Below are positions 58,527 through 64,000 of a stretch of DNA of 64,000 bases, piece after piece (the stretch's first letter is position 1; each line of letters opens with the position of its first letter). Made by a program: the position numbers and the translations under genes. Source of the DNA: Luzula sylvatica (taxonomy: Eukaryota > Streptophyta > Magnoliopsida > Poales > Juncaceae); contig OX326958.1 of assembly GCA_946800325.1 (NCBI GenBank), positions 10,116,001 to 10,180,000 of the forward strand. The letters run 5' to 3'. The notes under the pieces were generated by a model. That model made no database searches and was not told the origin of the DNA. It saw only the letters and a list, made by a program, of their open reading frames with translations.

Positions 58527-61500
58527 ACACAAATTTCCTTTTTTTCAAAAATTTCATAAAAATGCTCAAACAGAAGTCACCTTAAAAAAATTGGTGATGA
58601 TATTTTTAAAAAATGTTAAAATTAAAGTGTAAGACAAGCAGAATACTCAATTTTCTTGTCATACTCAAAATGCTCCGTAATTGAGGACTAACACACAAAA
58701 AATTCAATTTTTTCAAAAATTTCTTAAAAATATAAAATCATAGGTCTAACACCTTCAAAAAATTCAATTAAGACATTTTGAAAAAATGATAAAATTGAAG
58801 TGTAACTCACGCAAAATAATCAATTTTCATGTCGTACTCATAATACTACGTATTTGAAGCCTAACACCCATACAAATTTTTTTTTTTTCAAAAAAAATCT
58901 TAAAAATTCAAAAACTGAAGTCTAACACCTTAAAAACTTAAATTAATATGTTTTTTTTAAATATATTAATATTTCAGTGTAAAATAAGAATAATACTCAG
59001 TTTTTTATTCCGTACTCGAATTACTCTGTAATTAAAGACTAACAAACACAAAATTTCGTAAAACGCCAAAAAAAAAAGTCTAACACCTTAAAAAAATTTA
59101 ATTTATCTATTTTCAGAAAAATGTTAATGTTGAAGTGTAACACATGAAAAATACTCAATTTTCATGTCATACTCAAAATACTCCGTAATTGAACACTAAC
59201 ACACACAAATTTCAATTTTTAGATAATTTTTTAAAAATGCGAAAACTGAAGTTGAACACCTTCGAAAAAACCTTCAGAAAATTTAATTATGATATTTTTT
59301 AAATAAAATTTAACTTGAAGTGTAACACAAGAAAATACTCAATTTTCATGTCGTATTCATTTTGTAAAAAATGTCAAAGTTGAAGTGTGACACAAGAAAA
59401 ATACTCAACTTTCATGGTGTACTCAAAATTCTCCGTAATTGAATATTAACACACACAAATTTCAATTTTTTCAAAATGTTCTTAAAAATGCAAAAAATGA
59501 AGTTTAACACCATCAAATAAATTTAATTATGATATTTTTGAAATATGTTAAAATTTAAGTGTAACACAAGAAAAATACTCAATTTTCATGTCGTACTAAA
59601 AATACTCTGTAATTGAAGACTAACACACACAAATTTCATTTCTTAAAAATGCAAAGAGTGAAGTTTAAGACCTTCAAAAAAACCGTCAAAAAATTAAATT
59701 ATGATATTTTTTAAAAAAATTATTAAATTGAATTGTAACACAAGGAAAATACTCAATTTTCATGTTGTACTCAAATACTCATTAATTGAAGACTAACACA
59801 CACAAATTTCAATTTTTTCAAAAATTTCTTAAAAATGCAAAAATTGAAGTTTGAAGTTATCAAAAAAACCTTCAAAAAATTTAATTATGATAATGTTGAA
59901 AAAATGTTAAGATTAAAGTGTAACACAAGAAAAATACTCAATTTTCATGTCGTACTCAAAATACTCCATAATTGAAGACTAACAAACACAAATTTCCTGT
60001 TTTTCAAAAAAATATTTAAAAATGCTAAAACAGAAGTCTAAACCCTTCAACAAATTCAGTTATGATATTTTAAAAAAATGTTAAAATTAAAGTGTAACAC
60101 AAGAAAAATACTCAACTTTCATATCGTACTCAAAATACTCAGTAATTGAAGACTAACAAGCAGAAATTTCAATTTTTTCAAAAATTTATTAAAAATGCAA
60201 AAAGTGAAGTTTAACACCTTCAAAAAAACCTTGAAAAAAAAATTCAATTATGATATTTAAAAAAAAAATTAAAATTGAATTGTGATACAAGGAAAATACT
60301 CAATTTTCATGTTGTATCAAAATACTCCATAATTGAAGACTAACACACACAAATTTCAATATTTTAAAAAATGTCATAAAAATGCAAAAAGTGAAGTTAA
60401 ACACCATCAAAAAAACCTTCAAAAAAATTTAATTATGATATTTTTGAAAAAAAGTTAAAATTAAAGTGTATCACAAACAAAATACTCAATTTTCATGTCG
60501 TACTCAAAATACTCCATAATTGAAGACTAACAAACACAAACTTCCTTTTTTTCAAAATGTTCTTTAAAATGCAAAAAGTGAAGTTTAACACCATCAAAAA
60601 ATTCAATTATGATATTTTTTAAATATATCAAAATTGAAGTGTAACACAAGCAAAATACTCAATTTTCATGTCGTACTCAAAATACTCTGTAATTGAAGTC
60701 TTACACACACAAATTTCATTTCTTACAAATGCAAAAAGTGAAGTTTAACAGCTTAAAAAAAAACCTTCAAATAATTAAATTATGATATTTTTGAAAAAAA
60801 TGATAAAATAGAAGTGTAACTCAAGCAAAATACTTAATTTTCAAGTTGTACTAAAAATACTCCGTAATTGAAGACTAATACACACAAACTTCAAGATTTT
60901 CAAAAATTTCTTAACAATGCAAAAATTAAAGTTCGACACTATCAAAAAAACATTCAAAAAATTTAATTATGATAATGTTGAAAAAATGTTAAGATTGAAG
61001 TGTAACACAAGAAAAATACTCAATTTTCATGTCGTACTCAAAATACTCCATAATTAAAGACTAACAAATACAAATTTCATTTTTTCAAAAAATTCTTAAA
61101 AATGCTAAAACAGAAGTCTAAACCCTTAAAAAAATTCAGTTATGATATTTTTTAAAAAATGTTAAAATTAAAATTTAAAACAAGCAAAATACTCACCTTT
61201 CGTGTACTACTCAAAATACTCCGTAATTGAAGACTAACACGCACAAATTTCATTTTTTTCAAAAATTTATTACAAATGGAAAAAGTGAAGTTTGACACCT
61301 TAAAAAAAACGTTCAAAAAATTCAATGATGATATTTTTAAAAAAAATTAAAATTGAAGTGTGACACAAGGAAAATACTCAATTTTCATGTACTACTCAAA
61401 ATACTCCGTAATTGAAGACTAACACACACAAATTTCAATTTTTTCAAAAATTTCATCAAAATGGAAAAAGTTATGTTAAACACCATCTAAAGAACCTTCA

Positions 61501-64000
61501 AAAAATTTAATTATGATATTTTTGAAAAAATGTTAAAATTAAAGTGCATCACAAACAAAATACTCAATTTTCATGTCGTACTCAAAATACTCCATAATTG
61601 AATACTAACAAACACAAATTTCCTTTTTTTAAAAAAATTCTTAAAAATGCTAAAACGGATTTCTAACACCTTCAAAAAATTCAGTTAGGATATTTTAAAA
61701 AAAATGTTAAAATTAACGTGTGAGACAACAAAAAATACTCAACTTTCATGTCGTACTCAAAATACTCCCTAATTGAAGACTAACACAAATAAATTTCAAT
61801 TTTTTCAAAAATGTCTTAAAAATACAAAAAGTGAAGTTAAACACCATCAAAAAAACCTTAAAAAAATTTAATTATGATACTTTTGAAAAAATGTTAAAAT
61901 TAAAGTGTATCACAAACAAAATACTCATTTTTCATGTCGTACTCAAAATACTCCATAATTGAAGACTAACAAACACAAATTTCCTTTTTTTCAAAATGTT
62001 CTTAAAAATGCAAAAAGTGAAGTTTAACACCATCAAAAAATTCAATTATGGTATTTTTTAAATATGTTAAAATTGAAGTGTAACACAAGCAAAATACTCA
62101 ATTTTCATGTCGTACTCAAAATACTCTGTAATTGAAGACTAACACGCACAAATTTCATTTCTTAAAAATGCAAAAAGTGAAGTTTAACACCTGCAAAAAA
62201 GCCTTCAAAAAAATTAAATTATGATATTTTTCAAAAAATGATAAAATAGAAGTGTAACACAAGAAAAATACTTAATTTTCATGTTGTACTCAAAATACTC
62301 CGTAATTGAAGACTAACACACACAAATTTTAATTTTTTCAAAAATTTCTTAAAAATGCAAAAATTAAAGTTTGACACTATAAAAAAAACCTTCAAAAAAT
62401 TTAATTATGATAATGTTGAAAAAATGTTAAGATTGAAGTGTAACACAAGAAAAATACTCAATTTTCATGTCGTACTCAAAATACTCCATAATTGAGGACT
62501 AAGAAACACAAATTTCATTTTTTCCAAAAACTTCTTAAAAATGCTAAAACAGAAGTCTAAACCCTTCAAAAAATTCAGTTATGATATTTTTAAAAAAATG
62601 TTAAAATTAAAGTGTAAAACAAGCAAAATAATCAACTTTCATATCGTACTCAAAATACTCCGTAATTGAAGACTAACACGTACAAATTTCAATTTTTTTC
62701 AAAAATTTATTAAAAATGCAAATAGTGAAGTTTAACACCTTCAAAAAAATTTTCAAAAAATTCAATTATGATATTTTTTTAAAAAATTAATATTGAAGTG
62801 TGACAAAAGGAAAATACTCAATTGTCATATTGTACTCAAAATAATCCGTAATTGAAGACGAACACACACACACAAATTTTCTTTCTTTTCAAAAAAAATC
62901 GTAAATATTCAAAAACTAAAGTCTAATACCTTAAAAACTTAAATTAATATGTTTTTTAATTTATATTAAAATTTCAGTGCAATACAAGAAAAATACTAAT
63001 TTTTTTATTCCGTACTCAATTAATTCCGTAATTGAAGACTGACACACACAAAATTTCAAATTTTTAAAAAATTTCTTAAAACGCCAAAAACAAAAGTCTA
63101 ACACATTCAAAAAGTTTAATTTTACTTTTTTTAGAAAAATGTTAAAGTCGAAGTGTAACACGAGAAAAATAGTCAATTTTCATGTCGTTCTCAAAATACT
63201 CCGTAATTGAACACTAACACACGCAAATTTAAATTTCTAAAAATGCTAAAAGTGAAGTTTAATACCTTAAAAAAAAACCTTCAGAAAATTCAATTATGAT
63301 AATTTTTAAAAAATATTAAAGTTGAAGTGTAACACAAGAAAAATACTCAATTTTCATGTCGTACTCAAAATACTGCGTAATTGAAGTCTAACAAGCACAA
63401 ATTTCATTTTTTTCAAACATTTCTTAAAAATGCCAAACCAGAAGTCTAATAACACCTTCAAAAAATTCAGTTATGATATTTTTAAAAAAATATTAAAACT
63501 AAAGTGTAACAAAAGAAAAATTGTCAACTTTCATGTTGTAATCAAAATTCTCCGTAGTTGAAGACTAACACACATAAATGTCAATTTTTTCAAAAATTTC
63601 TTAAAAATGGAAAAAGTGAGGTTTAACACCTTCAAAAAAACCTTCAAAAAATATAATTATGATATTTTTGAAAAATGTTAAAATTGAACTGTGACACATG
63701 CAAAATACTCAATTGTCATATTGTACTAAAAATACTCCGTAATTGAAGACTAACACACACTCAAATTTTCTTTTTTTTAAAAAAAAATCTTAAAAATTCA
63801 AAAACTGAAGTCTAATACCTTAAAAACATAAATTAATATGTTTTTTAAAATATATTAAAATTTCAGTGTAATACAAGAAAAATACTCAATTTTTTATTCC
63901 TTACTCAAATAATTCCGTAATTGAAGACTGACACACACAAAATTTCAAAATTTTCAAAACTTTCTTAAAACGCCAAAAACAGAAGTCTAACACCTTCCAA

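Larger units (their letters stand above)
52417..64000. repeat. Satellite array, ~177-bp monomers, higher-order structure
   Basis: At least 60 head-to-tail AT-rich monomers continue past the window edge. A recurring anchor is actccgtaattgaagactaa; its first positions (52569, 52743, 52914, 53092, 53263, 53436, 53622) give periods of 171-186 bp. Adjacent monomers differ clearly, but monomers 12 apart are nearly the same. The size is close to that of plant centromeric satellites and of a nucleosome repeat. Centromere function is not shown by the sequence. The short open frames inside are chance. Confidence 0.97.

Noticed and set aside
52417..64000. CRISPR-like array (regular repeats and spacers)
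   Set aside because: Units are contiguous ~177-bp satellite monomers without unique spacers, in plant DNA.

Overview
This is AT-rich nuclear DNA of a flowering plant. The evidence is a plant Ty3/gypsy chromovirus with an initiator-Met-tRNA primer site, a Ty1/copia remnant, tRNA-derived SINEs, Mutator-like and hAT-type elements, long (TAA)n/(CT)n microsatellites and a tandem satellite with ~177-bp monomers. Ordinary genes are almost absent. The only long open reading frame is the retrotransposon polyprotein. The repeat content and the satellite block at the right end suggest heterochromatin, possibly pericentromeric; that placement is inference. I do not name a species.

Layout. 1-7873: a repeat unit present as one partial copy (1-1587) and two near-identical tandem copies of ~3.1 kb (1588-4697 and 4698-7873). 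Each full copy carries a 0.73-0.76 kb inserted element with a TTTTGGTCC minisatellite, plus a (CT)n tract that is much expanded in the second copy. 9208-13150 is a diverged duplicate of 36705-39920. Comparing the two exposes a complete SINE (10199-10419) and a Mutator-like MITE (10492-11332), each with target-site duplication and an empty site. A composite repeat, here called A/B/C, occurs at 13990-16908 (A), 31239-32992 (B) and 47527-52416 (C). A is interrupted by an hAT-like element (15529-16173) and C by a Mutator-like element (49179-51132). 17873-18056 is a small hAT-like MITE. 19465-20308 is the best candidate host gene: TATA box, CT-rich leader and three phase-compatible exons encoding 100 aa, followed by possible further exons and a very GC-rich minisatellite (21017-21645). 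21972-24623 is a 2.65-kb Mutator-like element with terminal repeats of over 400 bp. 26557-26970 is the 3' end of a copia element. 27531-28580 and 30166-31223 are a direct duplication. 34300-36500 is a further copy of the left-end unit without the inserted element.

40897-46630 is a complete minus-strand Ty3/gypsy chromovirus. Its 518-bp LTRs are identical as far as I can read, its target duplication is 5 bp, and a single intact gag-pol frame of 1596 aa runs into the 3' LTR. From 52417 to the window edge the sequence is satellite. It is arranged in ~2.12-kb higher-order units of 12 monomers, and each monomer looks like three diverged ~58-bp subunits.

The elements do not form a pathway. What they share is history: duplication (tandem units, the 9-13 kb versus 36-40 kb pair, repeats A/B/C) followed by lineage-specific insertions. 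Most insertions can be delimited to the base because an uninterrupted paralogue lies elsewhere in the window. I found no tRNA or rRNA gene, CRISPR array or bacterial-type operon.
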